38,821 nucleotides of DNA from Brevundimonas sp. Its GTDB lineage: Bacteria > Pseudomonadota > Alphaproteobacteria > Caulobacterales > Caulobacteraceae. The notes below the pieces were generated by a model. That model did not search any database. It had not been told where the DNA came from and saw only the letters and a list, made by a program, of their open reading frames with translations. A program made the position numbers and the translations under genes. Shown one piece after another: positions 1 to 8,376 of this stretch. The stretch lies in contig NZ_JAQSDK010000033.1 of assembly GCF_029945885.1 (NCBI RefSeq), positions 1 through 38,821 on the forward strand. Direction: 5' to 3'. Each line of letters starts with the position of its first letter. The stretch's first letter is position 1.

Positions 1-54
1 CCGCGCGATCGCTCGGCGGCAGACATACTGAAGGACGTGGTCGGCGGCCTGTGA
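1..54 (+). CDS. C-terminal fragment of an unidentified protein
   Basis: An open frame enters from the left edge and ends with TGA at 52-54, giving a 17-residue tail (PRDRSAADILKDVVGGL). Codon use is GC-rich at the third position like the neighbouring genes, so it is probably the end of a real upstream gene on the same strand. Too little is present to assign a family. About 100 bp without another gene separate it from the next start. Confidence 0.4.
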   Translation, partial: PRDRSAADILKDVVGGL

Positions 55-152
55 GTGTTCGCCGGCCCGGACGCGGCCTCGGCGCGACCGGGCGGACGGG
101 CGCAGACGTCCCCCCACTCGCCCTCGCGTCGCAAACCCCCTATCTCCGCTCC

Positions 153-890
153 ATGCGTCTCAGAGTCGTCGATCTTGAAACCTCCGGCGGGGACCGGACC
201 TCGGAGATACTCGAGGTCGGGATCGTCGATGTGGTGGCTGACGGGGCCGGGTGGGTGGCCCTGCCGCCGGTGACCAAGCTGTTCCGGCCGCGCGGGGAAA
301 TCTCGTTCCATGCGATGGCGGTGCATCATCTGACGCCGGCGCATTTCCGGGACGACGATCCGCACTGCGACGAACAGGCGCTGCGTGAGATGTTCCTGGG
401 CGAGCCGGCCGATGTGATGGTGGCGCATTCGGCGCAGTTCGAGCGCGGCTTTATCGCCGATACGGCCCATGGCGGCCTGCCGTGGATCTGTACGGTGCGG
501 GCGTCGAAGAATGCCTGGCCCGAGGCCCCGGGGCATTCGAACCAGGTGCTGAGGTACTGGCGGGCGCTGGACCTCGATCCGGCCCTGGCCAATCCGGCGC
601 ACCGGGCCGGACCGGACGCCTGGGTGACGGCGCATCTGCTGATCGACCTGCTGCAGACGGCGACGGTCGAGCAGATGATCGCCTGGACCAACGAACCGCG
701 CAAACTGGACCGGATTCCGTTCGGCAAACATCGCGGCAAGCCGTGGGCCGAACCGCCCGAGGACTATCTGCGCTGGATGGCCGGGCAGGGCGATATGGAC
801 GCCGATGTCGTGGCCGCGGCGCGACAGGAACTGGACCGTCGCGCCGGGGGCGTCACCGGGGCTCTGGCGGTCGGTGGCGACGCGGGCTAA
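153..890 (+). CDS. exoX: ExoX-like DEDDh 3'-5' exonuclease
   Basis: A 245-residue protein resembling E. coli exodeoxyribonuclease X, a DnaQ-superfamily enzyme that degrades DNA 3'-5' in mismatch repair and recombination. Visible motifs are Exo I D7-x-E9 (DLETSG), Exo II around residues 91-100 (AHSAQFERGF), and Exo III H150/D155 (HRAGPD). The C-terminal FGKHRGKP segment (residues 190-197), followed by DYLRWM, is the small domain also found in ExoX. The start is ATG 153 because the family core begins there; an in-frame GTG at 51 would add 34 unconserved residues. No clear ribosome binding site precedes 153. The Exo II acidic residue is Glu (E97) where ExoX has Asp, so activity is likely but not certain. 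PBP1A follows after 32 bp on the same strand. Confidence 0.75.
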   Translation: MRLRVVDLETSGGDRTSEILEVGIVDVVADGAGWVALPPVTKLFRPRGEISFHAMAVHHLTPAHFRDDDPHCDEQALREMFLGEPADVMVAHSAQFERGFIADTAHGGLPWICTVRASKNAWPEAPGHSNQVLRYWRALDLDPALANPAHRAGPDAWVTAHLLIDLLQTATVEQMIAWTNEPRKLDRIPFGKHRGKPWAEPPEDYLRWMAGQGDMDADVVAAARQELDRRAGGVTGALAVGGDAG

Positions 891-922
891 ACCCTCCCTT
901 CTGTGGTCGCTCGGAGTTTGCG

Positions 923-3334
923 GTGAAGATTGCCGAACGCTGGTTCGTGATGGCGGGCATTGGCCTGCTGGGCGCGATTGCGCTGGTCGGGCTGGTGGTG
1001 GCCGTCTATGCGGCGTGGCTGTTCCACGACCTGCCGGACGCCTCGGACCTGGCCGACTATCGCCCGCCGACGGCGACGCGGGTCTATGCCGGGGACGGGA
1101 CCCTGATCGGGGAATTCTCGGACGAGCGGCGCATCTATGTGTCGTTCGACCAGATCCCGACGACCGTGGTCCAGGCCTTCCTTGCGGCCGAGGATCGCAA
1201 CTTCTTCCAGCACGGCGGCATCGACGTGGGCGGCATCGGCCGGGCCATGTTCAAGAACCTGTTCAATGTGGTGTCCGGCCGACGGCTGGAGGGTGGATCG
1301 ACCATCACCCAGCAGGTCGCCAAGAATGTGCTGCTGACCAACGAGTCGAGCCTGAACCGCAAGCTGAAGGAGGCCATCCTCTCCAGCCGGCTGGAAGCGA
1401 CCCTGACCAAACAGCAGATCCTGGAACTGTATCTGAACGAGATATTCCTCGGCTATCGCTCCTATGGCGTGGCCTCGGCGGCCTACAACTATTTCGGCAA
1501 GTCGCTGAGCCAGCTGACGCCGGACGAGGCGGCGTTCCTGGCGGCCCTGCCCAAGGGACCGAACAACTATCATCCGAAGCGGTTTCCCGAGGCGGCCAAG
1601 GGGCGGCGGGACTGGGTTCTGGGCGAGATGGAGCAAAGCGGCTTCATCACCCCCGAACAGCTGGTCACGGCCCGGGCCCGGCCGCTGGTCACCCAGGATG
1701 CGCCGCGCCGGGCCCAGTATGCCGACGCCGACTTCTTCGTCGAGGAGGCGCGTCGCCAGGCCACGGCCCGGTTCGGCCGCGAGACCGTCAACGGCGGCGG
1801 CTACTATATCCGCACCACCCTCGATCCCGGCCTGCAGTCGGCGGCGCGTGACGCCCTGATGCGCGGGCTGGAGAACTATGACCGCCGCCACGGCTGGCGC
1901 GGGGCATGGGGCACGACCGATTTCGCCCCCGGCTGGCAGGCCGAGGCCCTGAAACAGACCCGTCCGCCCGAACGACGCGCCTGGCAGGCGGCGGCGGTCG
2001 AGAGCGTTGCCGGCAATGTCGTGCGTGTGCGCACCGCCCGTGACGACCGTATCGGGACGCTGGTCAGCGCCGATGCGGCCTGGGCCAATGCCAACCGGCA
2101 GCTGAAGCGCGGCGACCTGATCTTCGTCGAGCCGACCAACGGTCAGTTCGCCCTGAAACAGGTGCCCGCCGTCAACGGGGCCCTGGTGGTGATCGAGCCG
2201 CAGTCAGGGCGGGTCCTGGCCATGGTCGGGGGCTATTCCTACGTCCTGTCCAGCTTCAACCGCGTGACCCAGGCCAATCGCCAGCCGGGCTCGGCCTTCA
2301 AACCCTTCGTCTATGCCGCGGCGCTGGAAGGGGATTTCACGCCGGCCTCGATCGTGCTGGACGCGCCGATCAGCTTTGCCGGCGGCCGCAACGGCGAGCG
2401 CTGGACGCCCGAGAACTACAGCCGCCAGTATTACGGGCCGCAGTCGCTGCGGCGCGGGCTGGAGCTGTCGCGTAATGTGATGACGGTGCGGCTGGCCGAA
2501 CAGGTCGGCATGCGCAACATCGTCGACCTGTCCAAGCGGATGGGGGTGTCCGACACCCTGCAGCCCAATCTGTCGGTGTCGCTGGGGGCGGGCGAGACCA
2601 CCCCCTATCACCTGACCGCGGCCTACTCGGCCTTCGTCAACGGTGGGCGCCGGGTCGATCCCTATCTGATCGAACTGGTTCAGGACCGGAACGGCGAGAC
2701 CAAATTCCGTGCCGATGAGCGCAGCTGCCGCGAGTGCGGCCGGCCCTTCAGCGGCCAGGAGTCGCCGCGCCTCGAGCCGCGCGGCACCCAGGTCATCGAT
2801 CCGATCACCGCCTATCAGATCAGTTCGATGCTGGAGGGTGTGGTCCAGCGCGGCACCGCCGCCAGCGCCCGCGGCCTGGGCCGGTGGGTCGGCGGCAAGA
2901 CCGGCACGACCAATGAATACCGCTCGGCCTGGTTCGTCGGCTTCACGACCGACATGGTGGTCGGTGTCTTCGTCGGTTTTGATGACAACCGCTCGCTGGG
3001 CTATGGCGAGGCCGGGGCCCAGGCGGCCCTGCCGGTGTTCACCGACTTCATGCAGACGGCCCTGCGTACGCGTCCGGCCCGGCCATTCGTGCGGCCGCGC
3101 AATGCGGTGTTCCGGACCGTCAACGGCATCGAGGAGGCCTTCCGCCCCGGCACCGAACGCCGCCGCCAGGACGAACTGGCCCCCGAGGTCCTGACCCCGA
3201 TCGGTCCGCAGAACTATTCCGAGGTGGTCCGCCGCGAACAGGAGGCCGCACGGCCGCCGGTGACCGTCGTCGCCCCGCCCGTCGCCCCGCCGGACAAGAA
3301 GGAACCGGCTGAGGACTTGAGCGGGCTCTACTAA
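923..3334 (+). CDS. mrcA: Penicillin-binding protein 1A (bifunctional transglycosylase/transpeptidase)
   Basis: An 803-residue class A PBP that polymerises and cross-links peptidoglycan in the periplasm, anchored by one N-terminal membrane segment (about residues 9-32). The glycosyltransferase (GT51) domain shows EDRNFFQHGG near residue 90, GGSTITQQ at about 124, and RKLKEA and ELYLNEIFLG after it. The transpeptidase domain shows SxxK with S457 (GSAFKPF), SRN at S516 and KTGTTN at K659. The start is GTG 923, chosen for the GGAG at 913-916; ATG 950 is the alternative. The tail is rich in Pro and Ala. A stem-loop followed by T-rich sequence lies just downstream, so the gene probably ends its own transcript before prfB. 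Confidence 0.95.
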   Translation: MKIAERWFVMAGIGLLGAIALVGLVVAVYAAWLFHDLPDASDLADYRPPTATRVYAGDGTLIGEFSDERRIYVSFDQIPTTVVQAFLAAEDRNFFQHGGIDVGGIGRAMFKNLFNVVSGRRLEGGSTITQQVAKNVLLTNESSLNRKLKEAILSSRLEATLTKQQILELYLNEIFLGYRSYGVASAAYNYFGKSLSQLTPDEAAFLAALPKGPNNYHPKRFPEAAKGRRDWVLGEMEQSGFITPEQLVTARARPLVTQDAPRRAQYADADFFVEEARRQATARFGRETVNGGGYYIRTTLDPGLQSAARDALMRGLENYDRRHGWRGAWGTTDFAPGWQAEALKQTRPPERRAWQAAAVESVAGNVVRVRTARDDRIGTLVSADAAWANANRQLKRGDLIFVEPTNGQFALKQVPAVNGALVVIEPQSGRVLAMVGGYSYVLSSFNRVTQANRQPGSAFKPFVYAAALEGDFTPASIVLDAPISFAGGRNGERWTPENYSRQYYGPQSLRRGLELSRNVMTVRLAEQVGMRNIVDLSKRMGVSDTLQPNLSVSLGAGETTPYHLTAAYSAFVNGGRRVDPYLIELVQDRNGETKFRADERSCRECGRPFSGQESPRLEPRGTQVIDPITAYQISSMLEGVVQRGTAASARGLGRWVGGKTGTTNEYRSAWFVGFTTDMVVGVFVGFDDNRSLGYGEAGAQAALPVFTDFMQTALRTRPARPFVRPRNAVFRTVNGIEEAFRPGTERRRQDELAPEVLTPIGPQNYSEVVRREQEAARPPVTVVAPPVAPPDKKEPAEDLSGLY

Positions 3335-3355
3335 GGCCCTAGGTAGTGCCTCCCT

Positions 3356-3391
3356 GCGGCGCGCCCCGAAAGCGGCGCGCCGCTTTGCTTT
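3356..3391 (+). terminator. Rho-independent terminator after PBP1A
   Basis: A perfect 10-bp GC stem (GCGGCGCGCC at 3356-3365 pairing with GGCGCGCCGC at 3374-3383) has an 8-nt loop and is followed by T-rich TTTGCTTTTCT. It lies 22 bp after the PBP1A stop and 21 bp before the prfB start, so prfB probably has its own promoter or depends on partial readthrough. Confidence 0.7.
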
Positions 3392-3411
3392 TCTGTCGCG
3401 TGGAGATTGCG

Positions 3412-4534
3412 ATGAGACCGGATGTCGAGGCCATGAAGGCCGACATCGAGCAGAGCCTCGCTCTGCTCAGGAGGCGTCTTTGACTGGGACCCTGCACTTC
3501 GCAAGCTCGATGAGCTGAACGCGCGGGTCGAGGACCCGACTCTGTGGGACGACGCCGAGGCCGCCCAGGCCCTGATGCGCGACCGCACCCGGCTTCAGGG
3601 CCAGATCGACACCGTCCTGCAGATGGAAACCGGCCTTGAGGACGGCGTCATGCTGGCCGACATGGCCGATGAGGAGGGCGACGAAGCCGCCCTTGAGGAC
3701 GCCCGCGCCTCGCTGAAGGCCATCAAGGACCGCGCGGCCCGCGCCGAGCTGGAGGCCCTGCTGTCCGGCGAGGCTGACGGCAATGACGCCTATCTCGAGG
3801 TCAACTCGGGGGCCGGCGGCACCGAGTCCTGCGACTGGGCCGGGATGTTGCTGCGGATGTATTCGCGCTGGGCCAAGGCCCATGGCTATGAGGTTGAGCT
3901 GGAGGCTTCGGAAGACGGCGACCAGGCCGGCATCAAGTCCGCCACCATCCTGATCTCGGGGCCCAACGCCTATGGTTGGCTGAAGTCGGAATCAGGCGTG
4001 CACCGGCTGGTGCGCATCAGTCCCTATGACGCGGCCGCCAAACGCCACACCTCGTTCGCCTCGATCGGGGTCTCGCCCGTGGTCGACGACACGATCGAGA
4101 TCGAGATCAACCCGTCGGACGTGCGGACCGACACCTACCGGGCCTCGGGCTCGGGCGGTCAGCACATCAACAAGACCGACTCGGCCATCCGCCTGACCCA
4201 CGTCCCGACCAATACCGTCGTGGCCTGCCAGGCCGGCCGGTCCCAGCACCAGAACCGCGAACAGGCGTGGAAGATGCTGCGCGCCCGTCTGTACGAGCTG
4301 GAACTGCAGCGGCGTGAGGCGGCGGCCCAGGCCGTGGCCGACGCCAAGACCGACATCGGTTGGGGTCACCAGATCCGCAGCTACGTCCTGCAGCCGTACC
4401 AGATGGTCAAGGACCTGCGCACCAACGTCGAGACCTCCGACACCCAGGGGGTGCTGGACGGGGACCTGGATGCCTTCATGGGCGCGGCCCTGGCCGCCCG
4501 GGTCGGTGAGACCCGCGACGCCACCGGCCAATAG
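3412..4534 (+). CDS. prfB: Peptide chain release factor 2, made by programmed +1 frameshift
   Basis: RF2 terminates translation at UGA and UAA. It is encoded in two pieces: ATG 3412 to CTT 3478-3480 (23 codons), then an in-frame TGA at 3481-3483. Translation shifts +1 and resumes at GAC 3482, running to TAG 4532-4534. The predicted product is 373 residues, close to E. coli RF2 (365). The GGQ peptidyl-hydrolase motif is at about residues 248-250 (GSGGQHINK). The stop-codon recognition tripeptide position reads SPY ([13 protein letters not shown]) where E. coli has SPF. GGAG at 3402-3405 is the ribosome binding site. Taking only the downstream frame would lose the N-terminus and force a false start at 3575. 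Frameshifting makes RF2 autoregulate its own level. Confidence 0.95.
3469..3484 (+). promoter_or_regulatory. prfB +1 programmed frameshift site
   Basis: An internal Shine-Dalgarno-like AGGAGG (3469-3474) lies three bases before the slippery CTT and stop TGA followed by C (CTTTGAC, 3478-3484). Sequence and spacing match the E. coli prfB element (AGGGGG, three bases, CTTTGAC). When RF2 is scarce the ribosome pauses at UGA and the peptidyl-tRNA slips from CUU to UUU. Confidence 0.93.
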
Positions 4535-4572
4535 AAAAAAGGGGCCCCGGATCACTCCGGGGCCCCTTTTTT
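4535..4572. terminator. Perfect palindromic bidirectional terminator
   Basis: A 17-bp perfect inverted repeat begins with A6 and ends with T6 (4535-4551 against 4556-4572) around a 4-nt loop. The stem is GGGGCCCCGGA. Either strand reads as a GC hairpin followed by a U run. It sits one base after the prfB stop and 20 bp from the converging bactofilin stop, so it can terminate both transcripts. Confidence 0.9.
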
Positions 4573-4592
4573 CCTGGATCGACGCTGGTCGA

Positions 4593-5138
4593 CTAGTGCG
4601 GCTTCATGTCGATGACCTGGGCCGCAGGCGGCTGCGGGATCGGGGCCAGGTCGGACGCCGGTGCGGCCGCGGGCTTGGCGGCGGTGGCCGCCGGGGCGTC
4701 GCGACGGCCCTGGACGCAGCGGCCCTGGAAATAGGCCCCGATGTCGATCGACAGCTGTTCGGCGGTGATGTCGCCGTCGACATAGGCGGTCGAGACCAGC
4801 TTGACCTGTTTGCCCGAGGTGGTGCCGACGATACGGCCGCGAACCTCGATATAGTCAGCCGAGACATTGCCTTCGACGGCACCGGTCTCGCCGACGATCA
4901 GCCGGCCGACGCGCACGTCGCCCTTGATCTGGCCGTCGATCTGCAGGTCACCGGCACCGCTGATGGTGCCTTCGAATTTGAGATCTGACGACAGGGTCGA
5001 CAGACCCCGGCTCGAGGTAACCGGCGTGGCCGGCTTGGCGCTTCCGGCCGACGGCATGTCGGGCAGGGGCGGGATGGCGGCCGCAGTCGTGGGACGGGGC
5101 TGCGGCGACGGGGCGGGGGATTTATTCTTGTTGAACAA
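4593..5138 (-). CDS. bacA: Bactofilin (BacA-type cytoskeletal polymer)
   Basis: A 181-residue bactofilin. These proteins polymerise without nucleotide into membrane-associated filaments and recruit cell-wall enzymes; in stalked alphaproteobacteria they support stalk or bud morphogenesis. The core beta-helix domain spans about residues 45-135, visible as regularly spaced Gly and Val/Ile (FEGTISGAGDLQIDGQIKG). It is flanked by disordered Pro/Ala/Thr-rich tails, as is typical. The start overlaps the 3' end of the upstream M23 peptidase gene by 17 bp, showing co-transcription and probably coupled translation. The gene ends at the palindromic terminator shared with prfB. Family assignment is firm; a specific role in shape or stalk formation is inferred from relatives. 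Confidence 0.93.
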   Translation of the reverse strand: MFNKNKSPAPSPQPRPTTAAAIPPLPDMPSAGSAKPATPVTSSRGLSTLSSDLKFEGTISGAGDLQIDGQIKGDVRVGRLIVGETGAVEGNVSADYIEVRGRIVGTTSGKQVKLVSTAYVDGDITAEQLSIDIGAYFQGRCVQGRRDAPAATAAKPAAAPASDLAPIPQPPAAQVIDMKPH

Positions 5139-6273
5139 GTTGGTCTCCGGCTTTCATGAAGCGTGCGGGATTCTGGGGGCGGCCGTTCATCCACACTTCG
5201 TAGTGCAGGTGAACGCCGGTGGAGCGTCCGGTTGTCCCCATGGCGCCGATGCGCTGGCCAAGCGCGATCTGCTGGCCGGATGTGACGGCCATGGAGTTGA
5301 GATGGGCGAAGCGCGTCTTGAAACCGCGACCATGGTCTATCTCAACGGTGTTGCCATACCCTGAACGGACACCGACAAAAGAGATGACGCCCGGTGCCGT
5401 GGCATAGATGGGGGTGTTCAGCGGGGCCGCAAAGTCCTGCCCCTGGTGCAGGGCGGGGCGGCGGTTGAACGGATCGAAACGCACGCCAAAGCTGGACGTC
5501 GTCCGGGCCTGGGTCGGCCGGCGGAAGGGCAGGCCCTCGGCCGCGTCGGCGAGGCGGCGCATGTCATTCAGATTGTCGGCGGCGTGGCGGATGCGCACGG
5601 CGAAGGCTTCATCAACGTCGAGGACGGCGGCCAGGGCGCGGGGATCCCTGGCCTCGACCAGCGGGCCGCCGAGGCCGGGGCCGGTGGCGGCATAGGCCGA
5701 GGGGTTGAGGCCGGCCAGGCGGAAGGCGAGGCGCAGGCGTTCGGCGCGGGTCTGGGACACTTCCTCGGCCCGGGCGATCAGTCGTTCCTGGTCCAGCCGG
5801 ACGGCGAGGATACGCTGGACCGGACTGCGACCGGCCGTGTTTTCCGGCAGGGCGGGACGCAGGGCCATTTCGGCCCCGTCGACCCCGTGGAACATGCCCA
5901 TGACATTGGTCAGGGCGGCATGGCGACGTTCGACCATGGTGGCCATATCGTCGATCGAGCCGGTCGTGGTGGTCATCCGCACGACGGCGCTGTCGAGCCG
6001 GGCCTGGAGATCGGCATTGACCCGTTCCGAGGCGGCGCGGGCGCGGATCACCGCGCTGTCGGCCTGGCTGTTGGTAATCAGGTCAAAGATCAGGCCGCCC
6101 GAGGCGATCAGGGTCCAGGCCGAGAACAGGACGGCGGCAACTGCGATCAGACATTGGCGACCGGGGGACAGGGCACAGGCGCGGACGTCGTCCCCGTTCC
6201 TGAGATACAGGTAGCGGACCGGAAACCAACGCTCGATCAAAGAGCGCTTCGCAGCGATCTCTTCGTCGTTCAT
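5122..6273 (-). CDS. Membrane-anchored M23 (LytM) peptidoglycan endopeptidase, LmdC-like
   Basis: A 383-residue peptidase with a cytoplasmic N-terminus, one membrane segment (about residues 41-63), a periplasmic region with helical or coiled-coil character (about 70-240) and a C-terminal LytM domain. The zinc and catalytic residues are all present: H276 and D280 (HQGQD), H324 (FAHL), H355 and H357 (HLHYEV). It should therefore be an active D,D-endopeptidase. The start is ATG 6273 with GGGGG upstream; a TTG at 6300 is possible. The gene overlaps the bactofilin gene by 17 bp. In Hyphomonas and relatives the equivalent M23 protein (LmdC) works with bactofilin in localised growth, and the same pairing is inferred here. 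Confidence 0.88.
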   Translation of the reverse strand: MNDEEIAAKRSLIERWFPVRYLYLRNGDDVRACALSPGRQCLIAVAAVLFSAWTLIASGGLIFDLITNSQADSAVIRARAASERVNADLQARLDSAVVRMTTTTGSIDDMATMVERRHAALTNVMGMFHGVDGAEMALRPALPENTAGRSPVQRILAVRLDQERLIARAEEVSQTRAERLRLAFRLAGLNPSAYAATGPGLGGPLVEARDPRALAAVLDVDEAFAVRIRHAADNLNDMRRLADAAEGLPFRRPTQARTTSSFGVRFDPFNRRPALHQGQDFAAPLNTPIYATAPGVISFVGVRSGYGNTVEIDHGRGFKTRFAHLNSMAVTSGQQIALGQRIGAMGTTGRSTGVHLHYEVWMNGRPQNPARFMKAGDQLVQQE

Positions 6274-6331
6274 GCCCAACGCCCCCAAAACATAAGGCAA
6301 ATATGCGGCAACGCGGATGGGGCATCAAGAC

Positions 6332-6423
6332 GATTCACCTGCGGTTAACCATCCCGGCAAGGATTCAGGCGAATAATGACCTGAGCGCGGGCAAAAATCG
6401 CCTGTGAGGCGAAAAAACGAATC
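6332..6423 (-). promoter_or_regulatory. Upstream region of the M23/bactofilin operon with three GANTC sites
   Basis: The 186-bp gap between the M23 gene and bcp contains GATTC at 6332, GATTC at 6362 and GAATC at 6419, all candidate CcrM methylation sites, plus one TTAA (6345-6348) that would be only half of a CtrA box. CcrM with GcrA links methylation to cell-cycle transcription in Caulobacterales, so cell-cycle control of the morphogenesis operon is a reasonable inference. No confident -35/-10 pair was identified. Confidence 0.35.
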
Positions 6424-6459
6424 TATCGCGACCTTGTCGAAGCTTGTCAGAGAACCGCG

Positions 6460-6936
6460 TTACACACCTTGAAGCGTGCGCACGACTTCCAGAACAGCCA
6501 TGGCGTGTGCCTTGACCTTCACCTTGTGCCAGATCTGACGGATCGTGCCCTGACCGTCGATCACGAAGGTGGCCCGTTCGACGCCCATATATTCCCGGCC
6601 GTAGAGCTGCTTCTGCACCCAGGTGCCGAAGGCCTCGCAGACGGTGCCGTCCTCGTCCGAGCCGAGAATGACCTTGAGGTCGTGTTTGGCCCTGAACCGT
6701 TCCAGCTTTTTAACGGCATCCCGCGACACGCCGATGACGACCGCGTTGGCGGCGGCGAATTCGTCGAACAGGGCCGAAAAGTCCTGGCCCTCCGTGGTGC
6801 AGCCGGGGGTATCCGCCTTGGGATAGAAATACAGGACCACTGTCTTGCCAGCGAAGTCGGACAGGCGAGCGCGACCTTCGTTGTCGGTTGCCATGTCGAA
6901 GGCGGGGGCTTTCGATCCCTCGGTAATTTCCGGCAT
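6460..6936 (-). CDS. bcp: Bcp-type thiol peroxidase (PrxQ family)
   Basis: A 158-residue cytosolic peroxiredoxin that reduces peroxides and organic hydroperoxides using thioredoxin-type donors. The peroxidatic Cys is C46 in the DTPGCTTEG motif, within the thioredoxin fold. The Cys five residues later that resolves the disulfide in many Bcp proteins is absent (Gln here). The only other cysteine is C100 (GTVCEAFG), so it either uses C100 or behaves as a 1-Cys enzyme. Length is normal for the family. It is transcribed in the same direction as tyrS upstream, separated by about 140 bp containing hairpin repeats, so it probably has its own promoter. Confidence 0.93.
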   Translation of the reverse strand: MPEITEGSKAPAFDMATDNEGRARLSDFAGKTVVLYFYPKADTPGCTTEGQDFSALFDEFAAANAVVIGVSRDAVKKLERFRAKHDLKVILGSDEDGTVCEAFGTWVQKQLYGREYMGVERATFVIDGQGTIRQIWHKVKVKAHAMAVLEVVRTLQGV

Positions 6937-6950
6937 TCTAATTCTCCGAT

Positions 6951-7059
6951 CGTCCCCCCGAAGGCGGGAACCCAGTTTTTGTGTCGCTGCGCGGGTTCGA
7001 CGGCGCGGCTCGCCGGTCCCGTTGATCGCCCGAAGACCCGGGACCCGGCCTGCGCCGGG
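6951..7059. repeat. Intergenic hairpin repeat between tyrS and bcp
   Basis: The spacer contains GC-rich 'GGGAACCCAG'-type sequence at 6968-6977 and a perfect hairpin CCCGGC-CTGC-GCCGGG at 7044-7059 followed by ATGA. This looks like the short dispersed intergenic repeats common in Caulobacterales (CCGGG...GGATGA). It sits just after the tyrS stop on the minus strand and may stabilise or end that mRNA. Only one clear copy of this form was seen here. Confidence 0.45.
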
Positions 7060-7073
7060 ATGAACGGATTGGG

Positions 7074-8330
7074 TCAGATCGGGCGGACCAGAACGATCTT
7101 CTTCTTGCCGGCGGCCAGTTTGAACACGCCGTCGGCATTGATGTCGGCCTCGGCGACCAGTTGAGCCCCGTCGGCGACCACGGCGTCGTTCAGGCGCAGG
7201 CCACCGCCCTGGGCCAGGCGGCGCGCCTCGCCGTTGGAGCTGGTCAGTCCGGCCTTTGTGGTCACGGCGGCGATCATGGCCCCGATCACCTCGTCGCGCG
7301 GCATGTCGACCGTGGGCAGGTCGACAGAGAGCTTGCCCTGTTCGAAGGCGGCCTCGGCGGCACCGCGCGCATGGGCCGCGGCGTCCGCGCCATGCAGCAT
7401 GGTGGTGGCGGCGTCGGCCAGGGCCTTCTTGGCGTCATTGATGGCGGCCCCGTCCAGCGCTTCCAGGGCGGCGATTTCGTTCAGTGGCAGGTCGGTGAAC
7501 AGGCGCAGGAATTTGCCGACGTCGGCGTCGTCGGCGTTGCGCCAGAACTGCCAGTAGTCATAGGGGCTGAGCTGTTCGGCGTTCAACCAGACGGCACCCT
7601 GGGCCGTCTTGCCCATCTTGCCGCCCGAGGCCGTGGTCAGCAGGGGCGTGGTCAGGCCGAAGGCCGCCTTGTGGTCGACCCGGCGCACCAGATCGACGCC
7701 CGAGACGATATTGCCCCACTGGTCGGAGCCGCCCATCTGCAGGGTGCAGCCGTAGCGGCGGTTCAGCTCGAGGAAGTCGACCGACTGCATCAGCATGTAG
7801 TTGAACTCGAGGAAGGTCATCGGCTGCTCGCGCTCGAGCCGCAGTTTCACCGAGTCGAAGGCCAGCATCCGGTTGACGGTGAAATGGGTGCCGTAGTCGC
7901 GCAGGAATTCGATGTAGCCGTATTGCGAAAGCCACTCGTCATTGTCGACCATGAGGGCGTCGGTCGGGCCGTCGCCGAAGGTCAGGAATTTCTCGAACAC
8001 CGTCTTGATCGAGGCGATGTTGGCGGCGATGTCGGCCTCGGTCAGCTGCGGGCGCGAGGTGTCCTTGCCGGTCGGGTCGCCGACCTTGGTGGTACCGCCG
8101 CCCATGATGACGATCGGCCTGTGCCCGGCCTGCTGAAGACGGCGCAGCATCATGATCTGGATCAGGCTGCCGACATGCAGGCTGGGGGCGGTGGCGTCGA
8201 AGCCGATATAGCCGGTGACGATCCCCGTCGTGGCGGCCTCATCCAGCTCCACCGGATGGGTGATCTGGTGGATGTAGCTGCGCGCCTGCAGCGTCTTGAG
8301 GAAGTCGGACTTGAAGACAGGATCGGTCAT
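7074..8330 (-). CDS. tyrS: Tyrosyl-tRNA synthetase
   Basis: A 418-residue class I aminoacyl-tRNA synthetase that charges tRNA-Tyr in the cytoplasm. The HIGH-like motif is HVGS in APSLHVGSL (about residues 50-58), the KMSKS-like loop is KMGKT (about 240), and a C-terminal S4 RNA-binding domain ends the protein ([15 protein letters not shown]). The tyrosine-binding region includes [25 protein letters not shown], here split by the usual Q-x-G-G-S-D signature. The start is ATG 8330 (MTDPVFKS); the frame remains open upstream but that part is unconserved and overlaps the divergent gene's leader. Its 5' end faces the divergently transcribed DOMON-like gene across 46 bp, so the promoters are compact or shared. 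Confidence 0.96.
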   Translation of the reverse strand: MTDPVFKSDFLKTLQARSYIHQITHPVELDEAATTGIVTGYIGFDATAPSLHVGSLIQIMMLRRLQQAGHRPIVIMGGGTTKVGDPTGKDTSRPQLTEADIAANIASIKTVFEKFLTFGDGPTDALMVDNDEWLSQYGYIEFLRDYGTHFTVNRMLAFDSVKLRLEREQPMTFLEFNYMLMQSVDFLELNRRYGCTLQMGGSDQWGNIVSGVDLVRRVDHKAAFGLTTPLLTTASGGKMGKTAQGAVWLNAEQLSPYDYWQFWRNADDADVGKFLRLFTDLPLNEIAALEALDGAAINDAKKALADAATTMLHGADAAAHARGAAEAAFEQGKLSVDLPTVDMPRDEVIGAMIAAVTTKAGLTSSNGEARRLAQGGGLRLNDAVVADGAQLVAEADINADGVFKLAAGKKKIVLVRPI

Positions 8331-8376
8331 CGGGATGGGCTTTGCCTGGAGAGAGGAGGGCGTGTAGCACGAGCCT

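Noticed and set aside
482..922. Upstream extension of PBP1A by 147 codons
   Set aside because: It overlaps the ExoX-like gene, is unconserved in character, and GTG 923 has a good ribosome binding site.
6345..6348. Possible CtrA box (TTAA) upstream of the M23 gene
   Set aside because: Only one half-site is present; no second TTAA at the required spacing.
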